This document shows positions 8,056 to 16,647 of a stretch of 64,000 nt of DNA, one piece after another. The notes below the pieces were generated by a model. It searched no databases. It saw only the letters and a list, made by a program, of their open reading frames with translations, and was not told the origin of the DNA. A program made the position numbers and the translations under genes. The DNA comes from Natranaeroarchaeum sulfidigenes (GTDB lineage Archaea; Halobacteriota; Halobacteria; Halobacteriales; Natronoarchaeaceae). The stretch is taken from assembly GCF_017094485.1 (NCBI RefSeq), contig NZ_CP064786.1:2608788-2672787 (forward strand), written 5' to 3'. Position 1 is the stretch's first letter. Every line of letters begins with the position of its first letter.

Positions 8056-8466
8056 ATGAGCCAGTCAACGCTCGACAACGACGAACTGTTCGGCGAAGCG
8101 GCCTCGGAGATGCGTGACGATGTCGAGGCCTCGCTTGCAGACGCGCGTGCAGAACTTCCCGACAGCGAGTCGGTCTGGGAGGCGCAGGGCGACAACGTAC
8201 TCGGGGTGCTAAACGGGTTGCGCTCGGCGCTGGATGTCGGTGCGGCGGCCGACCACCTCCGCGACGCCAAAAAGTGGTTCACGATGGGCCAGCGCGCCGA
8301 CGCCTTTGACGACGCCGAGGATCTCGAAGCGTCGATCGAGGAGGTCGAGGAGCTGATCGGGACGATCGAGGATGCCAGCGAGCAGGTCGGCGATCTCACC
8401 GCAACGATTCCGGATCTCAAAAGCACGCTCGAAGACGCCGCGAGCGAAGACGACGAGGAAGAGTAA
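8056..8466 (+). CDS. Acidic haloarchaeal protein of unknown function
   Basis: This is a 136-residue, very acidic, all-helical protein starting MSQSTLDNDELFGEAASEMRD and ending in a run of Asp/Glu. Heptad-like hydrophobic spacing around residues 85-125 (IEEVEELIGTIEDASEQVGDL) suggests a coiled coil. I recall similar uncharacterised proteins from other haloarchaea (possibly DUF5790) but no function. A good TATA box upstream and strong haloarchaeal codon use support it being real. It is convergent with the creatininase-family gene. Confidence 0.75.
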   Translation: MSQSTLDNDELFGEAASEMRDDVEASLADARAELPDSESVWEAQGDNVLGVLNGLRSALDVGAAADHLRDAKKWFTMGQRADAFDDAEDLEASIEEVEELIGTIEDASEQVGDLTATIPDLKSTLEDAASEDDEEE

Positions 8467-8526
8467 GCTCCTGTCGACCACCATTCGGCCGGACAGTCAG
8501 TCAGTCGAGCAGCAGCCGTCGATCCG

Positions 8527-9264
8527 TCATCTGTCTTCTGGTCGTTCTACGTCCCGAGTTACCACCGCATCCAGCAGATCCGCGAGTGCGGCCGCCGCGA
8601 GACCCAGTAGCACTTCGCCGCGCTCGGCGTCGCCTGCGGTGGGATCTCCGACGACGCCGTTCTCGGTGAACTCCGCAGAGTCGTAGGCGAGGTTGACCCC
8701 GCTTTGCCACTCGCCCCAACCGTCGCTGGCACCCTCTCGGGCGTCCGCGATTCGATCCTCATCGACGTGGGCCGGGCTGACGTGACGCAGTAGCGCGGTT
8801 TCGAGCGGGCCGCCGTGACCCATCTCGGAGCTGTGCTCACCGACTGCCTCGAACCAGGTAAACGGGACCGCGTAAGCGTCATCGTGGCGTGTGATCCGCC
8901 CGGTAACCTCACGGAGTGCGTCGACGTTCCCCCCGTGTCCGTTTACGAGGACGACCCGGTCCCAGCCGTGATAGGCGAGGCTCCCGACAGTCTCGCGGAC
9001 GTACGAGCGAAACGTCTCCTCGCTCACCCAGAGGGTCCCGGGGAACTGGCGATGTTCCTCGGCGACGCCGACGGGAATCGAGGGGGCGATGACTACCTCG
9101 CCGTCGTACTCCTCCGCCCCGGCCTCAGCGACCGCCTCGGCGGTAAAGACATCCGTTCCCAGTGGCGCGTGTGGGCCGTGCTGTTCCGTACTTCCGACCG
9201 GCACGATGGCGACATCGGCGTCACTCGTAGCGGCGTCCGTCCAGGTAGCGTCGCTCAGTTGCAC
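8527..9264 (-). CDS. Creatininase-family amidohydrolase (possible ArfB deformylase)
   Basis: This is a 245-residue metal-dependent amidohydrolase. E27-Q-H29 with D38 (STEQHGPHAPLGTD), the NGHGGN motif at 108-113 and the H150/E155 pair in SSEMGHGGPLE are the metal ligands of the creatininase fold. In archaea this family includes ArfB, which deformylates the formylaminopyrimidine made by ArfA in riboflavin and F420 synthesis, and that is the most likely role. Creatininase activity itself is improbable here. The gene is monocistronic between a small acidic protein gene and the ABC exporter. The family is sure and the specific reaction inferred. Confidence 0.85.
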   Translation of the reverse strand: MQLSDATWTDAATSDADVAIVPVGSTEQHGPHAPLGTDVFTAEAVAEAGAEEYDGEVVIAPSIPVGVAEEHRQFPGTLWVSEETFRSYVRETVGSLAYHGWDRVVLVNGHGGNVDALREVTGRITRHDDAYAVPFTWFEAVGEHSSEMGHGGPLETALLRHVSPAHVDEDRIADAREGASDGWGEWQSGVNLAYDSAEFTENGVVGDPTAGDAERGEVLLGLAAAALADLLDAVVTRDVERPEDR

Positions 9265-9295
9265 GCCGGTAGGTTGTGTGGGCGAGGGTAAATAA

Positions 9296-11230
9296 TCAGT
9301 CGTCGTCGGTCTCGGTGCGGGCCTGACGTTTTGCCGCCCGTTCGATGAACTCCTGTGGTAGCTGGTCTATTTCGCCTGCCTGTACGCCCCAGAGGTGGGC
9401 GTAAAGCCCGTCGTTATCCAGCAGGTCCCCGTGGGTCCCTCGCTCGACGATCCGTCCACCTTCGAGAACGAGGATCGTCTCGGCGTCCTTGATCGTCGAG
9501 AGCCGGTGGGCAATCGAGAACGTCGTTCGATCCTCGGTGAGCCGGTCCAGACTGCGCTGGATGAGCATCTCCGTCTCGGTGTCGACGTCGCTGGTCGCCT
9601 CGTCGAGGATCAGGATCTCGGGGTCCTTGAGGATCGCGCGAGCGATCGAGAGTCGCTGGCGCTGACCCCCGGAGAGCTTGACTCCTCGCTCACCGACTTC
9701 GGTGTCGTAGCCGTCGGGCAAGTTCTGAATAAACTCGTGAGCTTCGGCCATCTTTGCGGCCTCGATCACGTCCTCTCGGTCGACGTCAAAGGTGCCGTAA
9801 CGGATGTTCTCCTCGACCGTTCCATAGAAGAGGAACGTATCCTGGCTGACGTAACCGATAGATCTCCGGAGGCTATCGAGCGTGACGTTCCGGAGATCCT
9901 GACCGTCGATCCGAACCGCACCCTCGTCGACGTCGTACATCCGCAATAGGAGTTTGAGAACCGTCGATTTGCCAGCGCCAGTCGGTCCGACGAGCGCAAG
10001 CGTCTCGCCTCCCTCGACAGTGAAGTCGATATCGTCGATGATAGTCTCCTCGTCGTAGCCGAAGGTGACGTCGTCGTACTCGACGCGTCCCTCTGAAATA
10101 GTCAGGTCGGTTGCGTTCGGATCTTCTTCGACCCGGCTTGGCTCGTCCATCAATCCAAATATCCGTGCCGAGGACGCCCGAGCGCGCTGGTACATGTTGA
10201 TTATCTGCCCGAACTGGGCCATCGGCCAGATAAAGCGCTGGGTGTAGAGGATGAAGACGACGAAGGTTCCGGTCCGGAGTTCGCCTGTAAACGGTCCCGG
10301 CGCGCCCTGAAAGACCCACAGTCCCCCCACGATGAAGGTGATCACGAAACCGAGTCCGGCGATGACTCGCAGGCCAGGGAAGAACTTGATCCGGGTCTCG
10401 ATCGCGTCCCAGTTGGCGTCGAAGTAGTCCATCGAGACATCGTCGACGCGGTCGGACTCGTAGTCCTCGGTCGTGCTCGACTTGATCACCTGGATCCCAC
10501 CGAGGTTGTTTTCGAGTCTGGAGTTGACGTTCCCGACCGTCGATCGGACCACTGCGTACTTGGGCTGGATGATCTTGATGAAGACGTAGGTAAAAACCAT
10601 GATCAGCGGGACGGGCAACATCGCGACCAGGGCGAGCTGCCAGTTGTACGCAAAGAGCAAGAATCCGATCCCGAACACCATCACGACGAGCCGAAACAGC
10701 GAGTTCATCCCGTCGTTGAGGAACCGTTCGAGGCGATTGACATCGTTCGAGAGGATCGACATCATCTCGCCGGTCTGCTTGTCGGCGAAAAACTCCATGT
10801 TCAGCCGCTGCATCTTGTCGTAGGTGTCGGTGCGGACGTCGTGCTGGATATTCTGTGCAAAGGAGTTGAATCCCCAGTTGCGCGTCCAGTGGAAGGCGGC
10901 ACCGAACAGAAACGCTCCGGCGATAATGGCGATAGTCAGCCAGAACTGCCCCTCCTGCGACGCCGGAACGATCGGTGCGATGAGACTCCCTCCGACCGGG
11001 AATGCCTCGGCATACCCCACATCCTCGAAAAAGACGGCGTCGATCGCGACGCCGAGCATGATCGGCGGGAGCAGATCCAGAATCCGCGCGAAGACGCTCG
11101 CGATAATGCCGACGACCGCCTGAAACCGGTACTGGCTACCGTAGGCACTGAACAACCGCTTCATCGGGTTCTCGATCTTGTCCCGCTGCTCCTCGAAGGG
11201 ATCGTCCTCGTCCCAGTCGACGCCGCTCAT
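9296..11230 (-). CDS. ABC exporter: fused permease and ATPase
   Basis: This is a 644-residue half-transporter of the MsbA/MdlB type. Six membrane helices lie between about residues 36 and 335. The nucleotide-binding domain follows, with Walker A GPTGAGKS at 415-422, the signature LSGGQRQR, Walker B LILDEATSDVD and the switch histidine in FSIAHRLST. It should work as a homodimer in the membrane, exporting a lipid or drug-like substrate; the substrate is not predictable. The C-terminal tail has a charged QARTETDDD end. It is not next to a second half-transporter gene, favouring a homodimer. The call is strong at family level. Confidence 0.93.
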   Translation of the reverse strand: MSGVDWDEDDPFEEQRDKIENPMKRLFSAYGSQYRFQAVVGIIASVFARILDLLPPIMLGVAIDAVFFEDVGYAEAFPVGGSLIAPIVPASQEGQFWLTIAIIAGAFLFGAAFHWTRNWGFNSFAQNIQHDVRTDTYDKMQRLNMEFFADKQTGEMMSILSNDVNRLERFLNDGMNSLFRLVVMVFGIGFLLFAYNWQLALVAMLPVPLIMVFTYVFIKIIQPKYAVVRSTVGNVNSRLENNLGGIQVIKSSTTEDYESDRVDDVSMDYFDANWDAIETRIKFFPGLRVIAGLGFVITFIVGGLWVFQGAPGPFTGELRTGTFVVFILYTQRFIWPMAQFGQIINMYQRARASSARIFGLMDEPSRVEEDPNATDLTISEGRVEYDDVTFGYDEETIIDDIDFTVEGGETLALVGPTGAGKSTVLKLLLRMYDVDEGAVRIDGQDLRNVTLDSLRRSIGYVSQDTFLFYGTVEENIRYGTFDVDREDVIEAAKMAEAHEFIQNLPDGYDTEVGERGVKLSGGQRQRLSIARAILKDPEILILDEATSDVDTETEMLIQRSLDRLTEDRTTFSIAHRLSTIKDAETILVLEGGRIVERGTHGDLLDNDGLYAHLWGVQAGEIDQLPQEFIERAAKRQARTETDDD

Positions 11231-11291
11231 TCGAGCGGACTAGCAGACACCGGTTAAAAAGGGTTTGTCAGCACGGGAGATTGGCCGCTTT

Positions 11292-11561
11292 CTAGAGAGT
11301 TCGCGCCTCGACATCGGGATCGATCCCTGCGGCATCGAGATCCAGCCGGATCCGCTCGCGAAGCGGTGCCGGGACCGTTTCGCGCCCGACGGGAACTGCG
11401 GTCTCGCCGTCGCCTTTCACCTTCCAGTAGAGCACGCAGTCGCTCGGTTCGTAGTACTCGATGCTGTAGTACTCGCCCGCGCCCTCGTAGTGGACCCGCG
11501 CGGCGAAGCCCTCGCGCTGCCAGCCGTCCGCCTCGGTGAGCGCGTCCAGCGTCTCGGTCAT
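11292..11561 (-). CDS. Small haloarchaeal protein of unknown function (89 residues)
   Basis: The frame starts MTETLDALTEADGWQREGF and has predicted beta strands with conserved-looking aromatic residues (HYEGAGEYYSIEYYEPSDC). The composition is acidic and globular, without signal peptide or membrane segment. I recognise the type from other haloarchaeal genomes, always unannotated. It sits between the ABC exporter and the DUF192 gene in the same direction, 61 and 42 bases apart, so co-transcription is possible but not required. No function is assigned. Confidence 0.7.
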   Translation of the reverse strand: MTETLDALTEADGWQREGFAARVHYEGAGEYYSIEYYEPSDCVLYWKVKGDGETAVPVGRETVPAPLRERIRLDLDAAGIDPDVEARTL

Positions 11562-11603
11562 ACGGGTTCTTCACGTCACACAGTGCCTATGAGTTTCGGT
11601 CCG

Positions 11604-12107
11604 TTACTTCTGGTACTCGATCTCGACCCGATCACCGACGCTTGCCCCCTGCTCGGTCATGTATCCTTCCGGCACTTCGAGGACGTATTTTCCTCGCCCG
11701 CTGTACTCCTGGTCCTCGCCGTCCTCGTCGGGCCCCGGTTCGGGCGCGCTGTGGATCGTCGTGATCTCGCCGTCGGTGTCGACGAAAACGATGTCGATGC
11801 CGAAGGACATGTTCCGCATGACGTAGGTTCGCTCGTCCTCGTCGTCGTGGACGAACAACATCCCCTCACCCGCATCGAGGGAGTCGTGTTCGCTCAGCCC
11901 GGTGAGTCGCTCGGAGCGAGTGTCCGCGACTTCGGCATCGACGACTGCGAGCGTCTCGTCGTCCTCGCCGATGATCTCGACCGTCGCTTCGGAGTGCTCG
12001 CTCGACCACGGGAACAGACCCATCTGGCTGGCGTACAGGCCCAGCCCTGCGAACGCGAGCACAATAAGCGTCAGCGAGAACGCGACCCGGAGAGGGCTGT
12101 CGACCAT
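11604..12107 (-). CDS. DUF192 family membrane-anchored protein
   Basis: From ATG 12107 (or GTG 12128, seven codons longer) the protein has an N-terminal hydrophobic anchor and then an extracytoplasmic DUF192 domain. Diagnostic pieces are RSERLTGLSEHDSL, GMLFVHDDEDERTYVMRNM and GIDIVFVDTDGEI, ending VLEVPEGYMTEQGASVGDRVEI. DUF192 proteins are small beta-barrels whose biochemical function is not established. The anchor marks it as cell-surface facing. It lies head to head with the tRNA-Val gene. The family is sure and the exact start uncertain. Confidence 0.88.
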   Translation of the reverse strand: MVDSPLRVAFSLTLIVLAFAGLGLYASQMGLFPWSSEHSEATVEIIGEDDETLAVVDAEVADTRSERLTGLSEHDSLDAGEGMLFVHDDEDERTYVMRNMSFGIDIVFVDTDGEITTIHSAPEPGPDEDGEDQEYSGRGKYVLEVPEGYMTEQGASVGDRVEIEYQK

Positions 12108-12192
12108 AAACGTGGTATCGGTCGGCACGAGGGTAAGCGTACCGACCGAGAAAGAAAGCGTTATTCCGGTGGGTCGTCTTCGTTTCGGTGTC

Positions 12193-12266
12193 GGGTTCGT
12201 GGTCTAGCTGGTTATGACGTGGCCTTTACAAGGCCGAGGTCGGCGGTTCGAACCCGCCCGAACCCA
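12193..12266 (+). tRNA. tRNA-Val (anticodon TAC)
   Basis: The 74-base cloverleaf is complete. Acceptor GGGTTCG pairs with CGAACCC, discriminator A. The anticodon stem TGGCC/GGCCG encloses loop TTTACAA, anticodon TAC. The T-arm is GGCGG-TTCGAAC-CCGCC. No intron is visible and CCA is not encoded. The 3' end is followed by partial copies of its own T-arm and acceptor strand. Confidence 0.95.
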
Positions 12267-12540
12267 TCCTTGCTGTCGCGAACAGCTCCGTGAGCGACAG
12301 CAAGATCATAGAGGGCGGTTCGAACCATGGAGTGCGAGGTGAGCGAGCGACTGCGAGCGAACGGGAACGACAGCGGTTCGATTTTACGACGAACGGACGT
12401 GAGGAGTAAATCTCACCACGTGAGCGGTGGGTTCGAACCCTGCCAGTCTCGCGCAGCGGAGCGAGCACGTCTGGGTCTGGTTCGAACCCGCCCGAACACA
12501 GTCGTCACTACTCGCTGTCGATCCCTCTCAAAAAATCCGG
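12267..12540 (+). repeat. Tail of tRNA-Val: hairpin and three copies of the T-arm region
   Basis: Directly after the tRNA a perfect 11-bp stem (12269-12279 with 12294-12304) forms a hairpin. Three T-arm-like copies follow at 12313-12326, 12430-12440 and 12479-12498; the last repeats 18 bases of the tRNA 3' end including the acceptor strand. Before the last copy CCAG and CTGG can pair across a stretch containing GCGGAGCGAGC. No open frame looks coding. This resembles the tails of the other three tRNAs in the window. Confidence 0.8.
12531..12536 (-). terminator. T-run after the small membrane protein gene
   Basis: On the minus strand six T residues lie just beyond the stop codon at 12547. A U-tract in this position is the usual haloarchaeal terminator. 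Confidence 0.4.
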
Positions 12541-12546
12541 TTTCGC

Positions 12547-12780
12547 TTACGTGTCGTCTTCGGGCGTCGCGAACCCGGCTCCGCCAGCGACGATTGCCGC
12601 GGAGGCGATCAGTGTAGCCCCGAGCACGACGTAGTCGTCACTCGGCGAGAGACCACCGATTGCGGCGGCGGCGTCGACGATGAAGACGGTCACGAAGACG
12701 CTCAGGATTGCGAACACGAGCATCACTGCGGCAGCGATCAGCCCGCTTACCAGTGCGCCAAAGGAGTTGAGTACACTCAC
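12547..12780 (-). CDS. Small membrane protein with two helices (77 residues)
   Basis: The protein starts at GTG (MSVLNSFGALVSGLI) and has a long hydrophobic stretch over residues 8-45, probably one bent or two helices, and a second helix over 50-70, ending in the acidic tail TPEDDT. A strong TATATAT sequence lies about 25-32 bases upstream on the minus strand, fitting a leaderless message. There is no recognised family. It lies divergent from the lipoprotein gene at 12924, with 143 bases between. Confidence 0.72.
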   Translation of the reverse strand: MSVLNSFGALVSGLIAAAVMLVFAILSVFVTVFIVDAAAAIGGLSPSDDYVVLGATLIASAAIVAGGAGFATPEDDT

Positions 12781-12923
12781 AGCAGGACAGTATCTGTATC
12801 AGACATATATATTCAGTGGATACCAGTCGTGGGCACTGCATCGTACTTCACTCGGAAAGGTTGTACTCTTCGAGACAGTAACTGGCAAATACGTTGATTC
12901 GCTGATACTCCATACCGTGGAAC

Positions 12924-14294
12924 GTGTCTACTACTCCGACGGACCGGCGGGCAATACTCGCCGTCCCCGTCACCTTTCTGGCGGGCTGTCTCGGTGGCGA
13001 GGACGACGAGCCATCGGAGGTGGCGGAAACCGATTCGCACGACGGGTACGTCAGCGTCCCCGATCAGACGGGAGACGGTCGATCGGTGACGGTGACGGCG
13101 ATGTCCGCGTCGACGGAGTACTATCTCGAACTCCGGTACGATGGTGGATCGACGACCACGGACGCGTTCGCCGCCAACGAGGTCGGGGAAGACCTCGAAC
13201 TGGAGCTCGATCCACCGCTCGAATCGGATACGGCTATCACTGCGTTGCTCCGGACGACGGGCGACGACGAAACAGTGCTCCGCCACCAGTTCGAGTACGA
13301 GGTCGAGGTGCCCGGAGGGGCGCTCACGGTGCGCGAACAACGGGGGACGGGCGAGCAGTTTGTCGTCGACGAGATGAGCGCTGACGCTCCGTATACTCTC
13401 GTCGTCGACTACGGATCGGGCCGCGTCGAAACCAACGAGTTCGAGGCCGACCGCACGGTCGACAACCTCGTCCTCGACCTCGACCCACCGATCAGGGAGG
13501 ATCACGATGTCGAGGCGGTGCTCCGGACGGCGGACGGCGAGTGGGAACTAGCCGACGAAACGGTGGCGTACGTCTTCGAGCGGACGGCCTCACTTCGCGT
13601 CGTAGACCAGAGTGGAGACGGACGGACCCTCGATATCGCCGAGGCGAGCGCGAACGTCGAGTACGAACTCGTCGCTGTGTACGACGGAACCACCATCGAG
13701 ACCGACGCGTTCGCGACCGAAACACGGGTCGCACCAGAGCTGGAGCTCGACCCGCGAATCGTCGAGGAGACGACCGTCGAAGTCACCGTCCGGGCGGCCG
13801 AAGACGCCACACCGCTCCAGCGAGAGGAGCTAACCTTCACTCCCAACTCGCCCGAGGGACCAGTGCTGACCGAAGACGAGGCGATCCGCATCGCGGAGGA
13901 CACGTTCCCGCTGATCGGCTCGCCGTCCGTCTTCGAGCGCTGGCTGGACGACCCGGTCGAGGTCGAGGCTCACCCCGACGGCTATCGGGTGCGACTGGGC
14001 TATCTGGCGGCTCGCCAGCGGGCCGTCTTCTCGTCGGCTGCGGACCGGACGGAGGCGGCGACCGCCGAATTCGCGATCGACGTCTTCGAGGCCCTGTTCA
14101 CCAGCGACTACCGCGTCCTCGACGTCGAGATAGCGTCCTGGCTGACCTCGGGGACCAATGATATGGAACAGATGGGGACCACACGACTTCATCGGGATGC
14201 TGTCTCGGGAGTTAACTGGAACGATCTCCGGGACGATCCGACGGAGACCCTGCCCTCCGTCGCCGAGAGCTACGAATTCGAGTACTTCGACTGA
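12924..14294 (+). CDS. Secreted lipoprotein with repeated beta domains
   Basis: The 456-residue protein begins MSTTPTDRRAILAVPVTFLAGCLGG: a twin-arginine-like pair, hydrophobic core and lipobox LAGC, so it is probably exported by Tat and lipid-anchored at Cys22. The mature part has three repeats of about 85 residues, each starting with a strand such as SVPDQTGDGRSVTVT, LTVREQRGTGEQFVV or LRVVDQSGDGRTLDI and ending with LELELDPP-like strands. The last 120 residues form a different alpha/beta domain (DEAIRIAEDTFPLIGSP). The function is unknown. It starts with GTG; no conserved partner is adjacent. Confidence 0.82.
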   Translation: MSTTPTDRRAILAVPVTFLAGCLGGEDDEPSEVAETDSHDGYVSVPDQTGDGRSVTVTAMSASTEYYLELRYDGGSTTTDAFAANEVGEDLELELDPPLESDTAITALLRTTGDDETVLRHQFEYEVEVPGGALTVREQRGTGEQFVVDEMSADAPYTLVVDYGSGRVETNEFEADRTVDNLVLDLDPPIREDHDVEAVLRTADGEWELADETVAYVFERTASLRVVDQSGDGRTLDIAEASANVEYELVAVYDGTTIETDAFATETRVAPELELDPRIVEETTVEVTVRAAEDATPLQREELTFTPNSPEGPVLTEDEAIRIAEDTFPLIGSPSVFERWLDDPVEVEAHPDGYRVRLGYLAARQRAVFSSAADRTEAATAEFAIDVFEALFTSDYRVLDVEIASWLTSGTNDMEQMGTTRLHRDAVSGVNWNDLRDDPTETLPSVAESYEFEYFD

Positions 14295-14388
14295 TCGACG
14301 GCAAGCCGTGGGGTGTGGTAGCCAACCAGCCGTGATTCGAAATCCTTTTTCCTTCCATCGATAGAGTTAGTGATACACCGCACGGTGG

Positions 14389-14462
14389 GCCGCCTTAGCT
14401 CAGACTGGGAGAGCACTCGACTGAAGATCGAGCTGTCCCCGGTTCAAATCCGGGAGGCGGCA
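14389..14462 (+). tRNA. tRNA-Phe (anticodon GAA)
   Basis: This is a 74-base cloverleaf. Acceptor GCCGCCT pairs with AGGCGGC, discriminator A. The anticodon loop CTGAAGA gives GAA, and the T-arm is CCCGG-TTCAAAT-CCGGG. No intron is visible. Downstream lie two further partial copies of the region from the anticodon arm to the 3' end. Confidence 0.96.
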
Positions 14463-14744
14463 TGGCTTTTTCGCTCGATCCGCATTCGAAAAGCGATCGC
14501 TTCGATTGAAGATCGAGTTGTCCCCGTCCCCGCGAGCGAAGTGAGCGGGGGCTCGGAAGACGAGCGCAGAGAAGTCTTCCGGTGGTTCAAATCCGGGAGG
14601 CGGCATGGCTTTTTCGCTCGATCCGCATTCGAAAAGCGATCGCTTCGATTGAAGATCGATTTGAACTAGACTGAGGTTCTGCGAGCGAAGCGAGCAGGTT
14701 CTCGGGCGGAGTTCACAATCCGGGAGGCGGCACCCTTACTCCGC
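14463..14744 (+). repeat. Tail of tRNA-Phe: two partial tRNA copies with hairpin insertions
   Basis: A 76-bp perfect direct repeat (14441-14516 equals 14584-14659) covers the T-arm, acceptor strand and downstream flank. An anticodon-arm copy at 14502-14525 is separated from the T-arm copy at 14584-14605 by about 58 bases holding CGCGAGCGAAGTGAGCG and a GGAAGAC/GTCTTCC hairpin. A second, more decayed copy has its anticodon arm at 14645-14666 and its T-arm at 14711-14732, again separated by GCGAGCGAAGCGAGC. No protein gene lies here. Confidence 0.92.
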
Positions 14745-16511
14745 CTAGTACGACGCGACACCCCAGACCCATTCGACGGGCTGGACCTCGACACCATCTG
14801 GCCGGTCGACGGTATGATCATCCCAGTCCTCGAACTCGACGTGTGTCCGGACTGCATCGAGATCATCGTCCTCTCTGATGAGCTCCTGAGATATTTCGAC
14901 GACGTACCCGGTCTCCCGGTCGAGTGTCACTTCGACATCCGCGGTTTCGACCGATCCATACCCCTGCCTGTTAACTGGAACGGGATCGGGCCCACTGGCG
15001 GCAATCGTAATCGTGTCGTGGGATTCGTCGACGACCGCCCATTCCTGATCGAAGAACTCGGGGGTGGTGGTGATCGATTCGGTCGGCTGGTCGATTATTT
15101 CGTACCCGGCGACAGAATAGACGGTCCAGTTTCCGGCCGTCCGTTCGTGCCAGGCGTGGTCGGCAGGCTCGGACGGTGGCTGTGGATCCTGAGGATCGGT
15201 CCACTGCATGGCGAACTGTTTCGTACTGAAATAGGCCGTGGTTGAACTCGTCGGCGTATCGTTGTGATCGAATGTGGTAAAGGAAACGAGATGGCGGCGC
15301 TGCTGATGATCAGTTTCGTACTGGAACTGCACCGGTTTTTCCCACCGCTCCTGTGTCTCGTTGTACGCGTACGTGGTATCGACGGCACGGTGATTTGCTT
15401 CGGTCTGTGGCATCGCAGCGTCATCTATGAGTGCTGTGGCGTCATCGAATTCGTCGACTGGTCCGGGTTCCTCGACGGCGTCGACCGGTTGGACATCCAG
15501 TGCGCGGACTGACCCGCTCCCGACCAGCAACGCCGTCACCAGCAGGAGTGCCAGTACAAGAGCGACCGGATTGGCGACGAGTGGTCGGTTCCGAACGGTA
15601 TACGAGAGCGACTGTGAGTCGGCTTTGTCTCCGGAGCTGTGTTGCTCTGACAGGGCCGTTCCACAGCAGACCGGGAGCAGATGACGGTAACACACCCGCG
15701 CGTGGAAGGTGGCGTACACTGCGACGCAAGCGCTCGTGAGGAGTACAAAGACGCCGATCGCGAGCGGCTCGTGTAATGGTGCCACCAGATAGGTAACCAC
15801 GCTCGGAATCGTAAACAGGACGGTGGTGACGAGCGCGTATCCGAGCACAGTGAGCGGTCGCGTTCTGGCGAACCGGAGGCTCTCGCGGACAGCACTGACT
15901 GGTCCCGCATCGGTCCAGCAGACCACGCAGTCGAAGAACCGTACCGAGAGCACACCGACAGACAGTCCCAGTCCAACGAGCACGCCGCTGAGGTGGAACA
16001 TCCTGACTGCAGAGACCAGTTGTCCGTAGCCGAGTGCGTACGATATGTAGCCAGCAATCGTCAGGATGGTGAGCACGACCGCGTGGAGAACGAGTGTAGC
16101 GAGGATGCCGACCAGAAGGCTCACGACCAGTGCAACACCGAGTCCGGCCACCAGCACACGGCCTCGACGCCGGAGCGTGTCGAGAGTGAGCCGGGCCGTC
16201 TCCCGAAGCTGGCCGTCGGGAATTCCGGCGATTCGGGTCGTCTCGGGGTCGACGCCGCTTTCGTCTTCGTCCCGGCCGACCCTCGCGTAGATACCGACCA
16301 GTACCGGGATACTGATGAAGTTAGCGAGCAACGCGCCGAGGCCAACGACAGCTGTTCTCTCCAGCGGCATGGTTCTGCCCGCGGCGATCGTTCCGGCCCC
16401 GAGCAGGACCGCGATAGCGAGACATGTCGCCAGGACGCCCACGAGCAGATCGCCACCTGGCGTGCGACGATACGCCCGCTCTATGGCCGTTTGCATACCG
16501 ACCGCTTTCAC
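14745..16511 (-). CDS. Large membrane protein with extracytoplasmic C-terminal domain
   Basis: This is a 588-residue protein; an internal ATG at 16496 (MQTAIERAYRR) is an equally good start. Residues 1-290 carry about seven hydrophobic segments arranged like the haloarchaeal multi-pass family seen also at 6886. A further helix near 315-340 (VALVLALLLVTALLVG) anchors a C-terminal region of 240 residues that is hydrophilic, acidic and rich in Tyr/Trp strands, resembling the outer domains of haloarchaeal lipoproteins. The function is unknown; a sensor or envelope-maintenance role is a guess. The start overlaps nothing, and the stop lies just beyond the tRNA-Phe tail repeats. Confidence 0.78.
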   Translation of the reverse strand: MKAVGMQTAIERAYRRTPGGDLLVGVLATCLAIAVLLGAGTIAAGRTMPLERTAVVGLGALLANFISIPVLVGIYARVGRDEDESGVDPETTRIAGIPDGQLRETARLTLDTLRRRGRVLVAGLGVALVVSLLVGILATLVLHAVVLTILTIAGYISYALGYGQLVSAVRMFHLSGVLVGLGLSVGVLSVRFFDCVVCWTDAGPVSAVRESLRFARTRPLTVLGYALVTTVLFTIPSVVTYLVAPLHEPLAIGVFVLLTSACVAVYATFHARVCYRHLLPVCCGTALSEQHSSGDKADSQSLSYTVRNRPLVANPVALVLALLLVTALLVGSGSVRALDVQPVDAVEEPGPVDEFDDATALIDDAAMPQTEANHRAVDTTYAYNETQERWEKPVQFQYETDHQQRRHLVSFTTFDHNDTPTSSTTAYFSTKQFAMQWTDPQDPQPPSEPADHAWHERTAGNWTVYSVAGYEIIDQPTESITTTPEFFDQEWAVVDESHDTITIAASGPDPVPVNRQGYGSVETADVEVTLDRETGYVVEISQELIREDDDLDAVRTHVEFEDWDDHTVDRPDGVEVQPVEWVWGVASY

Positions 16512-16647
16512 AGCTTCAGCTTATGAATCTACTGCTAGATCCTGGAAGTAAACCCGGATGTCGGCATGTTGCTCTCCGCAAACGTCTCTCGACTGGGTGT
16601 CCGCTGGGAGACGGTGAGAGCACTCACCGATCACACCCACTCGTTGC

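Noticed and set aside
12813-13505. Minus-strand frame opposite the lipoprotein gene start
   Set aside because: The plus-strand frame has a clear signal peptide and lipobox; the minus frame is a shadow.
12267-14744. A single integrated element bounded by tRNA tails
   Set aside because: No integrase or phage/plasmid gene lies between the tails, and the repeats match different tRNAs.
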